Translations under genes and position numbers: made by a program
Source of the DNA: Gallionellaceae bacterium
GTDB lineage: Bacteria; Pseudomonadota; Gammaproteobacteria; Burkholderiales; Gallionellaceae
Reading direction: 5' to 3'
Length of the DNA stretch: 51,743 bases
Assembly: GCA_008080515.1 (NCBI GenBank)
Contig: VIKH01000005.1
Span: forward strand, 1,698 to 53,440
Shown here: piece by piece, positions 35,240-43,646 of the stretch
How the letters are laid out: each line of letters opens with the position of its first letter
Position numbering within the stretch: position 1 is the stretch's first letter
Notes under the pieces: model-generated
Told to the model about the DNA's origin: nothing
Database searches by the model: none
The model's input: only the letters and a program-made list of their open reading frames with translations

Positions 35240-35551
35240 TTATTGTGCCAGCGCCCAAGTTACAACCGCTTTCATTTCAGCATCGGGCAATCTGCCTTTC
35301 TGTGCCGGCATCGGCATCGGGCCGAAAGAGCCGGAGCCGCCCGCATTGACCTTGGCGATCATCTTGTCCACGGCGCCAGCGTCGCCCTTGTATTTGGCGG
35401 AAATATCTTTAAAGCTGGGGCCGACGACTTTCTTGTCCACCGCGTGGCAGTTCATGCAGCCTGCTTTTTTGGCATCGGCAGCAGGGTCGGCGAATACGGG
35501 GGCGCTCAAGCAGCAGGCGGCGATTCCAGCGATAATCAAGGCTTTTTTCAT
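35240..35551 (-). CDS. Periplasmic class I cytochrome c (c551/c552-like)
   Basis: This 103-residue protein has a signal peptide (1-21, cleaved after VFA) and one heme-binding motif C32-M-N-C35-H36. The Met ligand is probably M81 in GPMPMPAQ, the region typical of small cytochromes c551/c552. It can shuttle electrons in the periplasm to a CuA subunit such as that at 23854. A perfect Fnr box lies 100 bases upstream (35651-35664) and a strong terminator downstream, so it is a single-gene unit under likely oxygen control. The electron donor is not known. Confidence 0.92.
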   Translation of the reverse strand: MKKALIIAGIAACCLSAPVFADPAADAKKAGCMNCHAVDKKVVGPSFKDISAKYKGDAGAVDKMIAKVNAGGSGSFGPMPMPAQKGRLPDAEMKAVVTWALAQ

Positions 35552-35854
35552 TTCATTACTCTCCTGTTGGGTTAATAATTACAACGTTTTACAGTCACGG
35601 CAGCCTAATTTCAGCCGCCGGTATTCTGTGTCAGAACCACCCTGTGCCGTTTGATGTAAATCAAATTTAGGCGGGGCGACAGTACCAGCATACTTCTTAA
35701 GGACAAGCCGCTCAAATGGCGGGCGGCATTACCAAACTCATCACCATTGCGTCTTTGGCCGCAACCTGAAAAAACTGAAATAAATTGCGGTTAGTGGTTA
35801 AAACGGCTCTCCCGGGTTTTCGTTGACATCAACCCGACCAGACTCGCAAAATCA
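35552..35854. other. Intergenic region upstream of the cytochrome c gene
   Basis: This 303-base stretch between the fnr stop and the cytochrome c start has no visible gene. It holds the Fnr box at 35651-35664 and a possible -10 (CAGAAT on the minus strand, 35623-35628). The rest, next to the 3' end of fnr, shows no structure I can interpret. Confidence 0.6.
35651..35664 (-). promoter_or_regulatory. Fnr binding site for the cytochrome c gene
   Basis: TTGATGTAAATCAA matches the Fnr consensus at all defined positions. On the minus strand the candidate -10 CAGAAT (35628-35623) lies 32 bases from the box centre, consistent with class II activation. It points to the cytochrome c gene starting at 35551. 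Confidence 0.85.
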
Positions 35855-36589
35855 TCAGACGCATTCTTGTGGCGGGCCGACAAATCGTTGCAGCTTTTGC
35901 AGGTTATGGATTTCCACCGACTTGTTGCGTATGGTGATCAGGCCCGCACCCTGAAAGTTCGAGAGTGTGCGGCTGACCGTTTCCAGTTTCATGCCGAGAT
36001 AGCTGCCGATTTCCTGGCGGGTCATGCGCAGGTAGAACGAGGTGGGCGAGTAGCCCCGTGCCGCAAAGCGTTGCGACAGGTTGAGCAGGAAGGCGGCCAG
36101 ACGCTCTTCCGCGCGCATCGAGCCGAGCAGCAGCATGATGCCCTGATCGCGCACGATTTCGCGGCTGAGGATGCGGTGCAGGTGACGTTGAAGTGTAGGA
36201 AGCTTGCGGCTGAGTTCTTCCATGCGGCTGAAAGGGATTTCGCATACCTCGCTGTCTTCCAGAGCGATGGCGTCGCAGGCGTGCGCGTCGCTGCTGATGG
36301 CGTCCATGCCGATGATTTCCCCTGCCATCTGGAAGCCGGTGACCTGTTCGCGCCCGTCTTCATGCAGCACTTGAGTCTTGAAGAATCCGGTGCGAATAGC
36401 GTACAGAGACTGGAATTTTGCGCCGCTACGGTAGAGGAAGCCGCCGCGCTGGTAGGCGTGCTTGATGCAGGTCAGGTCATCCAGTTGCTCCATGTCCAGG
36501 TCGCTGAGATCCATGGGCATGCACAACTCGCGCAGGTTGCAACCGGAACACGCGACCCTGAGCGGCGCAAGAGTGACGGGTTTTTGCAC
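35855..36589 (-). CDS. fnr: Fnr/Anr-family oxygen-sensing transcription regulator
   Basis: This 244-residue Crp-family protein has the cysteines needed for an oxygen-labile [4Fe-4S] cluster: C14, C17 and C23 at the N-terminus and C116 (VCEIPF). A cyclic-nucleotide-type fold is followed by a helix-turn-helix with E203, S206 and R207 (LETVSRTLS), the residues that read TTGAT in E. coli Fnr. It should bind the three perfect sites in this window when oxygen is low. Translation appears to start at a GTG (36589). The site at 36635-36648 lies between its start and hemN and might regulate fnr too. Confidence 0.93.
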   Translation of the reverse strand: MQKPVTLAPLRVACSGCNLRELCMPMDLSDLDMEQLDDLTCIKHAYQRGGFLYRSGAKFQSLYAIRTGFFKTQVLHEDGREQVTGFQMAGEIIGMDAISSDAHACDAIALEDSEVCEIPFSRMEELSRKLPTLQRHLHRILSREIVRDQGIMLLLGSMRAEERLAAFLLNLSQRFAARGYSPTSFYLRMTRQEIGSYLGMKLETVSRTLSNFQGAGLITIRNKSVEIHNLQKLQRFVGPPQECV

Positions 36590-36634
36590 GTCTTTGCTCG
36601 TCTGTTGATTAACGGCTCGATTATGGCATGGGAT

Positions 36635-36648
36635 TTGATTTACATCAA
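36635..36648 (+). promoter_or_regulatory. Fnr binding site between fnr and hemN
   Basis: TTGATTTACATCAA is a perfect Fnr consensus. On the plus strand CATAAT (36670-36675) lies 31 bases from the box centre, a good -10 for class II activation of hemN, whose ATG is at 36706. The box is also 46 bases upstream of the fnr start, so it could modulate fnr. Confidence 0.9.
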
Positions 36649-36705
36649 ACGCGCTCTATGGCGCACAAGCATAATTCGTGACGTTTTGAAATAAATGGAG
36701 CCACC

Positions 36706-38109
36706 ATGCCGTCGAGCATAAAAGCAACATCAGAGCTGGAAGTAGACTTGGATTTGATCCGCAGGCTGGACAAAAATGGCCCACGTTACACCTCGTATCC
36801 CACCGCTGACCGCTTTGTCGAGGAGTTCAACGCGGAAAGCTACCGCAGTTGGGTAGCCAAGCGCGAAATCGGCGGCATCAGCCGCCCGCTATCGTTGTAT
36901 TTCCACATTCCTTTTTGCAATACGCTTTGTTTTTATTGCGCGTGCAACAAGATTATCACCAAGGATCGCAGCAAGGCTGAAGATTATGTCCGCTATCTGG
37001 TCAAAGAGTTGTCCATGCAAGCGGCCTTGCTGGGCGAGGGGCAGCGCGTCGAGCAACTGCATTGGGGTGGCGGTACGCCGACGTTTCTCAACGACGACTT
37101 GATGCGCAAGCTGATGGATGCGACACGCCAGCATTTCAAGATGGTGGAAAACGGCGAGTATTCCATCGAAATTGATCCGCGCAAGGTCAGCGACCAGACC
37201 GTAGTGCTGCTTGCCGAAATGGGTTTCAACCGTATCAGTCTGGGCGTGCAGGACTTTGACCCGCAAGTGCAGCGCGCGGTCAACCGTATTCAGAGCGAGG
37301 AGGAAACGCTCCAGGTTATCCGTGCCGCGCGCGCCAACGGCTTCAAATCTATCAGCATAGATCTTATTTACGGTCTGCCGAAGCAGAGTTTGACCGGTTT
37401 CAAGGCCACGCTGGACAAGGTGATCGCTGCGGATCCGGATCGCCTGTCCATCTACAACTACGCGCACATGCCCACCATTTTCAAACCGCAGCGCCGTATC
37501 CACGAAGAAGAGCTGCCTGCACCGCAGGTCAAGCTGGACATTTTGAGCCTTGCGGTGAAAACCCTGACCGACGCCGGTTATATCTATATCGGCATGGATC
37601 ACTTTGCCAAACCGGATGACGAGCTGGCGGTAGCGCAGCGCCAGGGCAGGCTGCACCGTAATTTTCAGGGGTATTCCACCCATTCGGACTGTGATCTGGT
37701 GGCACTGGGCGTGAGCGCAATCGGCAAGATCGGCCCGACCTACAGCCAGAACTACCGGGAGCTGGAGGAATACTACGATGCTCTGGACCGCGACGAGTTG
37801 CCCATCATGCGTGGCATGGAGCTGGATGCCGACGACCTGGTGCGCCGCGCCATCATCCAGGCTTTGATGTGCCACTTCGAGCTTTCCAAGGAATCGTTCA
37901 ATATTGCCTACCTGATAGACTTTGATCGCTACTTCGCCACCGAGCTCGACGAGCTGCGCGAGTACCAGCGCGAAGGGCTTCTCAAGCTTACCCCTGAATG
38001 GATCGGCGTCACGCCAAAAGGGCGCATGTTGATCCGCAACATCTGCATGGTCTTCGACAAGTATCTGCGCACGAAACAACAGCACGCCCGCTATTCCAAG
38101 GTAATATAG
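36706..38109 (+). CDS. hemN: Oxygen-independent coproporphyrinogen III oxidase
   Basis: This 467-residue radical SAM enzyme decarboxylates coproporphyrinogen III to protoporphyrinogen IX without oxygen, allowing heme synthesis in low oxygen. The [4Fe-4S] motif CNTLCFYCAC has C71, C75 and C78. The N-terminal RYTSYPTADRF and the GGGTPTF and GFNRISLGVQDF motifs are characteristic of HemN rather than of HemW-like paralogues. A GGAG site precedes the ATG, and the Fnr box is 57 bases upstream. The next gene, a flavin oxidoreductase, begins 25 bases after the stop and is probably co-transcribed. Confidence 0.96.
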   Translation: MPSSIKATSELEVDLDLIRRLDKNGPRYTSYPTADRFVEEFNAESYRSWVAKREIGGISRPLSLYFHIPFCNTLCFYCACNKIITKDRSKAEDYVRYLVKELSMQAALLGEGQRVEQLHWGGGTPTFLNDDLMRKLMDATRQHFKMVENGEYSIEIDPRKVSDQTVVLLAEMGFNRISLGVQDFDPQVQRAVNRIQSEEETLQVIRAARANGFKSISIDLIYGLPKQSLTGFKATLDKVIAADPDRLSIYNYAHMPTIFKPQRRIHEEELPAPQVKLDILSLAVKTLTDAGYIYIGMDHFAKPDDELAVAQRQGRLHRNFQGYSTHSDCDLVALGVSAIGKIGPTYSQNYRELEEYYDALDRDELPIMRGMELDADDLVRRAIIQALMCHFELSKESFNIAYLIDFDRYFATELDELREYQREGLLKLTPEWIGVTPKGRMLIRNICMVFDKYLRTKQQHARYSKVI

Positions 38110-38134
38110 CGACCTGTTTTAATCAAGGATAGCA

Positions 38135-39379
38135 ATGAAATGCGCGGATGATTTCCGCTTGCGTTTTGGCAAGCAGGAACTGGTGCCCATCGTGATCGGC
38201 GGCATGGGTGTGGACATTTCCACTGCGGATCTGGCGCTGGAGGCGGCGCGCTTGGGCGGGGTCGGACATATTTCCGACGCCATGCTGCCTACCGTGACCG
38301 ACCGGCGTTACGACACCGATTTTGTCAAAGAAAAACTCCAGCAGTACAAGTCCAACCTGGACAACTCCAACAAGTCGGCGGTGAAGTTTGATCTCGGGCA
38401 GGTTGCCGAAGCCACGCGCCTGCACGTGGAACACACCATGCGGAATAAGCGCGGTGCGGGCATGATCTTCATCAACTGCATGGAAAAACTCACCATGAAC
38501 GCGCCGCGCGAAACGCTGGCGGTGCGTCTGCGCGGCGCGCTGGATGCGGGGATAGACGGAATCACGCTGGCGGCCGGTCTCCACCTCGGCTCGTTTGCCT
38601 TGATGGAAGACCACCCGCGTTTCCGCGATGCCAAGCTGGGCATCATCGTGTCATCGTTGCGCGCGCTGCAACTGTTCCTGCGCAAGAATGCCAGAACCAG
38701 CCGTCTGCCGGATTTCGTCGTGGTGGAAGGGCCTTTGGCGGGCGGGCATCTCGGTTTCGGCATGGATTGGGCCCAATACGATCTGCGCACCATCGTGAAC
38801 GAAATCCGGGACTACCTGCTGGCCGAGAAACTCGATATTCCGCTGATCCCTGCGGGTGGCATTTTTACCGGCAGCGATGCCGTGTCGTTTCTGGAGCAGG
38901 GCGCGGCGGCAGTTCAGGTGGCGACGCGCTTCACCGTGGCGCGCGAGTGCGGTTTGCCGAAAGATGTGATGCAGGAATATTTCAAGGCGGGGGAAGGCGA
39001 CATCGTGGTCAATACCATTTCGCCGACCGGCTATCCGATGCGCATGTTGAAAAACACCCCCGCCATCGGTTCCGGTATCCGCCCCGGCTGCGAATCCTAC
39101 GGCTACTTGCTCGACGCCAGCGGCAACTGTTCTTACATTGATGCGTATAACCGCGAGATTGCGGCGTGCCCGGACGCGAAAAATATTTCCGTGATGGACA
39201 AAACCTGCTTGTGTACCCACATGCGCAACTTCAAATGCTGGACATGCGGGCACACCACCTACCGCCTCAAGGACACCACGCGCCGATTGGCGGATGGCAG
39301 CTATCAGGTGCTCAACGCCGAACATATTTTTCACGATTACCAGTTCAGCACCGATAACAAGATCGCCTTGCCGGATTGA
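38135..39379 (+). CDS. Nitronate monooxygenase-like flavin oxidoreductase with cysteine-rich tail
   Basis: This 414-residue protein has the TIM-barrel FMN fold of nitronate monooxygenase/enoyl reductase-type enzymes: VIGGMGVDIS near residue 20, GPLAGGHLGF at 199-208 and PAGGIFTGSDA at 239-249. The C-terminal ~100 residues are unusual and contain C319, C332, C345, C358, C360, C368 and C371 (CLCTHMRNFKCWTCG), which could bind zinc or an iron-sulfur cluster. It is probably in an operon with hemN, so it should be made at low oxygen. The substrate is unknown; nitronate is only the family prototype. Confidence 0.8.
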   Translation: MKCADDFRLRFGKQELVPIVIGGMGVDISTADLALEAARLGGVGHISDAMLPTVTDRRYDTDFVKEKLQQYKSNLDNSNKSAVKFDLGQVAEATRLHVEHTMRNKRGAGMIFINCMEKLTMNAPRETLAVRLRGALDAGIDGITLAAGLHLGSFALMEDHPRFRDAKLGIIVSSLRALQLFLRKNARTSRLPDFVVVEGPLAGGHLGFGMDWAQYDLRTIVNEIRDYLLAEKLDIPLIPAGGIFTGSDAVSFLEQGAAAVQVATRFTVARECGLPKDVMQEYFKAGEGDIVVNTISPTGYPMRMLKNTPAIGSGIRPGCESYGYLLDASGNCSYIDAYNREIAACPDAKNISVMDKTCLCTHMRNFKCWTCGHTTYRLKDTTRRLADGSYQVLNAEHIFHDYQFSTDNKIALPD

Positions 39380-39450
39380 CCCCGGATTGTCGGGCGGCAT
39401 TTCAAATCCTGCACGAGCGCCGGTATCCGGTTCCGGGCTGCCCAAAAGCA

Positions 39451-39473
39451 AACCCCGCTGCGGGAGCGGGGTT
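39451..39473. terminator. Hairpin between convergent genes
   Basis: A perfect 9-base-pair stem (AACCCCGCT / AGCGGGGTT) with a 5-base loop lies 71 bases after the flavin oxidoreductase and 24 bases after the PEP-CTERM gene on the other strand. It could end both transcripts. T-tracts are short. Confidence 0.7.
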
Positions 39474-39497
39474 GCGGGAGCAAAGTGGAATCCAAAC

Positions 39498-40394
39498 TCA
39501 AACGTTGGGCTGTTTCCTGCGGCGCGCGGTAAAGCCCAGCAATCCCAAGCCAGCCAGCAGCATGGCGTAAGTCTCCGGTTCGGGGACGGGCGGGGGCGGT
39601 GGCGAGGCGGTGGCGATGTTGAACCAGATGTGGTGGTCTTGCACCAGACCGGCAACGCCGGCGACTGTCGAGTCTTCCAGCATCAGCCCCGACCCCAATC
39701 CGTCGCCAAATCCCACAGCAGCGACAGCACCACCGCTCTTCGCGCCGACCTCCCATTGCATGGTTTTCCAGAAGAAGCCAACCATCCCTTCGTTCGTGGG
39801 AACAGCATAGCCAGCACCGCGTATCACCAGTTGGAAGGAGTTGAGCAGGCCCGTTTGCTGGTTGTAATAGCCCACCTGATCCCAGGTTACGATGGTCTGG
39901 TTGGCGACAGTCTGGTTCAGGTACATCACCCCGCTCGGGGCGAGCCGTGTATCAACGTCCGCAAAGAACGGGGAAATGACAGGCATAGATGCTCCCCCTG
40001 GCAGCAGGTCGGAGGGCGTGTAGCTGGCATTTCCGCCGCCGAAGGTGACATTGCCGTTGTTGTTGGCATAAAGCGCGGTATAGGTGTTGCCAAAGAAAGA
40101 AAAAGGGGTGGAGAAGTTTAAGGCGATAGGGCCGCTGAAGCCGTCGTCGTTGCGGCCTGTCGTAACCCCCGCATTTGCTTCGTTACCTCCGCCTGTCGTG
40201 ACGATAATACTGCCCAGCCCCATCCCGGCCATTTCCGTGTAATACTGGGTTGAAGGATCCAGCGTTGAAGTGGGGACGATGTCCACCGCTACCGGCCCCG
40301 ATGCATCGTAGACGTAATTTACTACGGTCTGCGCCGATGCTTGACCCCAGGTTAATCCGGTCAAGAGAGCGGCTGCTAAAATTCTGGTTTTCAC
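39498..40394 (-). CDS. PEP-CTERM-anchored exported protein
   Basis: This 298-residue protein has a signal peptide (about residues 1-21), a beta-rich region with FSTPFSFFGNTYTALYANNNG (resembling a nidogen-type extracellular domain), and a C-terminal sorting tail: PVPEPETYAMLLAGLGLLGF followed by ARRRK. The tail is the PEP-CTERM signal, recognised by an exosortase and associated with exopolysaccharide-producing bacteria. I chose the GTG at 40394 because GGAGG lies 5 bases upstream; the open frame extends further. The protein is expected at the cell surface or in the matrix. No exosortase gene is in the window. Confidence 0.85.
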   Translation of the reverse strand: MKTRILAAALLTGLTWGQASAQTVVNYVYDASGPVAVDIVPTSTLDPSTQYYTEMAGMGLGSIIVTTGGGNEANAGVTTGRNDDGFSGPIALNFSTPFSFFGNTYTALYANNNGNVTFGGGNASYTPSDLLPGGASMPVISPFFADVDTRLAPSGVMYLNQTVANQTIVTWDQVGYYNQQTGLLNSFQLVIRGAGYAVPTNEGMVGFFWKTMQWEVGAKSGGAVAAVGFGDGLGSGLMLEDSTVAGVAGLVQDHHIWFNIATASPPPPPVPEPETYAMLLAGLGLLGFTARRRKQPNV

Positions 40395-40766
40395 ATTAAC
40401 CTCCGTAACACCGTGGAACATCTGGATATTTATTAAGCTTGTCTCATTTCGCGGCCAAGCATACTAAATATCCCAAACAATTGCTATTGTACTCAAGTAC
40501 AGGTACGAAAAAAATTGCCGCAGGGTTTTAGTGTTGCCCGCAAGTTTTGTGCCGCCACCGAGGCCGGTTTCTGGCATATAGCGCTCCGAATGGAATGATT
40601 TAATACAAATCAAATAATTACACGATGGTTTGAGGTTGCCACCTACGGCGGCAGGCTGAATGCGGCCAACTATTCCGGTAAAAATTTCCTCGTTTACGTC
40701 GTTACGCCACCCTGTTTTTCTCGTTTTTGAGAATGCGGGTGGCGGTAATTTTCGGAGAACGCCCCG
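40395..40766. other. Intergenic region between the PEP-CTERM gene and polA
   Basis: This 372-base AT-richer stretch contains no visible gene. It holds a degenerate Fnr-like sequence (TTAATACAAATCAA, 40600-40613) and a hairpin at 40702-40748 near the end of polA. It presumably carries the promoter of the PEP-CTERM gene. Confidence 0.6.
40702..40748 (-). terminator. Candidate terminator of polA
   Basis: TTACGCCACCC (40702-40712) pairs with GGGTGGCGGTAA (40737-40748) with one bulged base around a T-rich loop. It lies just beyond the polA stop at 40767 on the minus strand. The tract beyond the stem is not strongly T-rich, so the call is moderate. Confidence 0.45.
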
Positions 40767-43622
40767 CTAATGCGCCTCATCCCAATTAGCTCCTGCCCCC
40801 AATCCCACTTCCAGCGGCGCATCGAGTTCGGCGACGCCGCACATCAGGCCGTGTAAGTTGTCTTGAACTTGTGCCAGCTCGCGCTCCGGCACCTCCAGCA
40901 CCAGTTCGTCATGCACCTGCATGATGAGGCGGGTTTGCAGCTTGCTATTGCCCAGCCAGCCCTGGACCGCAATCATGGCGAGCTTGATTAGATCCGCCGC
41001 CGTGCCTTGCATCGGGGCATTGATGGCGGCGCGTTCGGCGGCCTGCCTGCGCATGCCGTTGCCGCCGTTGATTTCCGGTAGCCACAGCCTTCTGCCGAAT
41101 ACGGTTTCGACAAAACCCTGCCGTTTGGCTTGCTCGCGGGTGCTGTCCATGTAGCGCTTCACGCCGGGGTAACGCGCAAAATATAACTCCATGTATTGCT
41201 GTGCGGCGGCGCGGTCGATGCCGAGCTGTTTGGCCAGCCCGTGGGACGACATGCCGTAGATCAGGCCGAAATTGATGACCTTGGCGTAGCGGCGCTGCTC
41301 TGAAGTGACGGCGTCCGCCGCGACGCCGAACACTTCGGCGGCGGTGGCGCGGTGGATGTCCTCATTGTTGGCAAACGCGCGCAGTAGCCCTTCATCGCCG
41401 GAAAGATGCGCCATGATGCGCAATTCGATTTGGGAATAGTCGGCCGACACGATATGGCTGCCGGGCGGCGCGATAAAGGCTTCGCGGATGCGACGGCCCT
41501 CCGGGGTGCGGATCGGGATGTTTTGCAGGTTGGGGTCGCTGGAGGAAAGCCGCCCGGTCACGGCCACCGCCTGCGAGTAGCTGGTGTGCACGCGCCCGGT
41601 GCGGCGGTTCACCATCTGCGGCAGCTTGTCGGTGTAGGTGGATTTGAGCTTGGCCAGGCTGCGGTGCTCCAGCAGGATTTTCGGCAGCGGGTAATCGAGG
41701 GCGAGCTCCTGCAACACCTCCTCGTCGGTGGAGCGTGCGCCAGTTGCAGTTTTTTTCTTGGCTGGAATGCCGAGTTTGTCGAACAGGATTTCCTGCAATT
41801 GCTTGGGTGAGCTCAAGTTGAACGGCTGTCCCGCAGCCGCGAATGCCTGCGCCTCGATTTCGAGAAGTTTTTCGCCCAGTTCGCGGCTCTGCTGCGCCAG
41901 CATGGTGCAGTCTAGCAGCACGCCGTTGCGCTCCATCTCGAACAATACCTCGCGCACCGGCATCTCGATATCGCGGTAAACCTCTGCCAGTTTGCCGCAC
42001 AGTTGCGGCGCAAAATACCGGTGCAGTTGCAGGGTGATGTCGGCATCCTCGGCGGAATAGCGTGTGGCTGTCTCGATGTCCACCTGATCAAAACAGATCT
42101 GCTTTGCGCCTTTGCCCACCACCTCGGCGTAAGGGATGGTTTTCAGCTCCAAGTGGCGCAACACCAGGTTTTCCAGATCGTGCGGCTTGTGTGATTCCAG
42201 CACATAGGATTGCAGCAGCGTGTCGTCGTGTATGCCCGCCAGCCGGATGCCGTGGTTGGCGAAAATGTGCTGGTCGAATTTGATGTTTTGCCCGAGCTTC
42301 TTGTGGATGGCGCTCTCCAGCCAGGGTTTCAGCATGCGCAGCGCGTGGTCGCGGTCGAGCTGATCCGGTGTGCCGGGGTGGCGGTGCGCCAGCGGCAGGT
42401 AGGTGGCGCGGCGCGGCTCGATGGCGAACGAAATGCCGACCAGCTGCGCGTTCATCGCATCGAGGCCGGTGGTTTCGGTATCGAGGCAGACAATGTCGGC
42501 TTGCAGAATTTTTTCCAGCCAGGCGTCGAGCTGATGTTCGGTGAGGATGGTTTCGTAATGGCCGGCAGCGGCGGATAGGTCGCTGGAGGGCGGTCGCTCC
42601 AGCTCCCCCTCCCGCTGGCGGGAGGGGGCCAGGGTGAGGGGCGGTTGAAGAGAATGCAAGCTGTCAATTTGTCCCTCACCCGCAATCCCTCTTCCGGAGG
42701 GAGAGGAAAGTTTAAACTCGCGCAGCCCTCGCAAGGAGGACGCCGCGTGGTGCCCAACGGCTTCGCCGTTGACCTCGCGCAGCCAGCTTCTGAACCCAAA
42801 TTTTTCCAGCAGCGCGCGCAGTTGCTCCATGTTCTGCGGGGGAGCTGCAAGCTGGTCGAAATGTGCGGGCAATTCCACATCGCATTTCACCGTGACCAGC
42901 CTGTGGCCTTGCGGCAGCCAATCCAATGCGGCGCGGAGATGGTCGCCGGTCGCGCCGCCGATTTCGCCGGCATGTGCGATCAGGTTGTCCAGCGTGCCGT
43001 ATTGCGCCAGCCACTTGACGGCGGTCTTGGGGCCGCACTTGTTTACCCCCGGCACGTTGTCGCTGCTGTCGCCGATCAGCGCCAGATAGTCCGCGATACG
43101 TTCCGGTAACACGCCGAACTTGGCCAGCACCCCCGCCTCGTCCAGCGTTTCGTTGTTCATGGTGTTGACCAGTTGCACCCGGCGGTTGACCAGTTGTGCG
43201 AGATCCTTATCGCCGGTGGAAATGATGCAGCGCGCGCCGCCCCGTGCCGCCTGCTGCGCCAGGGTGCCGATCACGTCATCCGCTTCCACGCCCTCCACCA
43301 TCAGCAGGTTCCAGCCGGAAGCGGTGACCGCCTGGTGCAGCGGTGCGATCTGCGCCGCGAGCTCATCCGGCATCGGCGGGCGGTGCGCCTTGTAATCGGG
43401 ATACCACTCGTCGCGGAAGGTTTTACCTTTTGCGTCAAACACGCAGGCGTTATAATCCGCCGGGTAGTCGCCGCGCAATTTGCGCAGCATGTTGAGCACG
43501 CCGTAGATCGCGCCGGTGGGTTCGCCTTGCGGGCTGCGCAAATCCGGCAGCGCATGAAAGGCGCGATACAGGTAAGATGAGCCATCAACCAGCAGCAATG
43601 TACGATCGGAACCCGGATTCAT
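40767..43622 (-). CDS. polA: DNA polymerase I
   Basis: This 951-residue protein has an N-terminal 5'-3' exonuclease (residues 1-290, LLVDGSSYLYRAFHALPDL), a 3'-5' exonuclease domain (about 355-545, with DTE at 381-383) and a family A polymerase domain (DYSQIELRIMAH, then QVHDELVLE). It fills gaps in repair and removes RNA primers. The linker between the exonuclease domains carries about 36 extra residues (306-341) encoded by two inverted copies of a dispersed GC-rich repeat. The protein is correspondingly longer than usual, and the insertion lies where it should be tolerated. Its start and that of the LOG gene are only 24 bases apart, divergently. Confidence 0.96.
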   Translation of the reverse strand: MNPGSDRTLLLVDGSSYLYRAFHALPDLRSPQGEPTGAIYGVLNMLRKLRGDYPADYNACVFDAKGKTFRDEWYPDYKAHRPPMPDELAAQIAPLHQAVTASGWNLLMVEGVEADDVIGTLAQQAARGGARCIISTGDKDLAQLVNRRVQLVNTMNNETLDEAGVLAKFGVLPERIADYLALIGDSSDNVPGVNKCGPKTAVKWLAQYGTLDNLIAHAGEIGGATGDHLRAALDWLPQGHRLVTVKCDVELPAHFDQLAAPPQNMEQLRALLEKFGFRSWLREVNGEAVGHHAASSLRGLREFKLSSPSGRGIAGEGQIDSLHSLQPPLTLAPSRQREGELERPPSSDLSAAAGHYETILTEHQLDAWLEKILQADIVCLDTETTGLDAMNAQLVGISFAIEPRRATYLPLAHRHPGTPDQLDRDHALRMLKPWLESAIHKKLGQNIKFDQHIFANHGIRLAGIHDDTLLQSYVLESHKPHDLENLVLRHLELKTIPYAEVVGKGAKQICFDQVDIETATRYSAEDADITLQLHRYFAPQLCGKLAEVYRDIEMPVREVLFEMERNGVLLDCTMLAQQSRELGEKLLEIEAQAFAAAGQPFNLSSPKQLQEILFDKLGIPAKKKTATGARSTDEEVLQELALDYPLPKILLEHRSLAKLKSTYTDKLPQMVNRRTGRVHTSYSQAVAVTGRLSSSDPNLQNIPIRTPEGRRIREAFIAPPGSHIVSADYSQIELRIMAHLSGDEGLLRAFANNEDIHRATAAEVFGVAADAVTSEQRRYAKVINFGLIYGMSSHGLAKQLGIDRAAAQQYMELYFARYPGVKRYMDSTREQAKRQGFVETVFGRRLWLPEINGGNGMRRQAAERAAINAPMQGTAADLIKLAMIAVQGWLGNSKLQTRLIMQVHDELVLEVPERELAQVQDNLHGLMCGVAELDAPLEVGLGAGANWDEAH
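42602..42640. repeat. GC-rich palindromic repeat inside polA, copy 1
   Basis: GCTCCCCCTCCCGC / GCGGGAGGGGGC followed by CAGGGTGAGGG. The same family as the repeat in hsdM and those beside pgpA and hsdM. It is translated in frame in the inter-domain linker of PolA. Confidence 0.7.
42672..42706. repeat. GC-rich palindromic repeat inside polA, copy 2
   Basis: TCCCTCACCC followed by CCCTCTTCC / GGAGGGAGAGG, in inverted orientation to the copy 31 bases away. The two together form a larger inverted repeat inside the coding sequence. Confidence 0.7.
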
Positions 43623-43646
43623 TTTTCGTGTAATGGTTCACCCAGC

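Noticed and set aside
36889-38085. Minus-strand frame opposite hemN
   Set aside because: Entirely within hemN and without a recognisable product.
40600-40613. Fourth Fnr-like site (TTAATACAAATCAA) upstream of the PEP-CTERM gene
   Set aside because: One half-site departs from consensus at a key base and it is about 200 bases from the start, so it is not called as a site.
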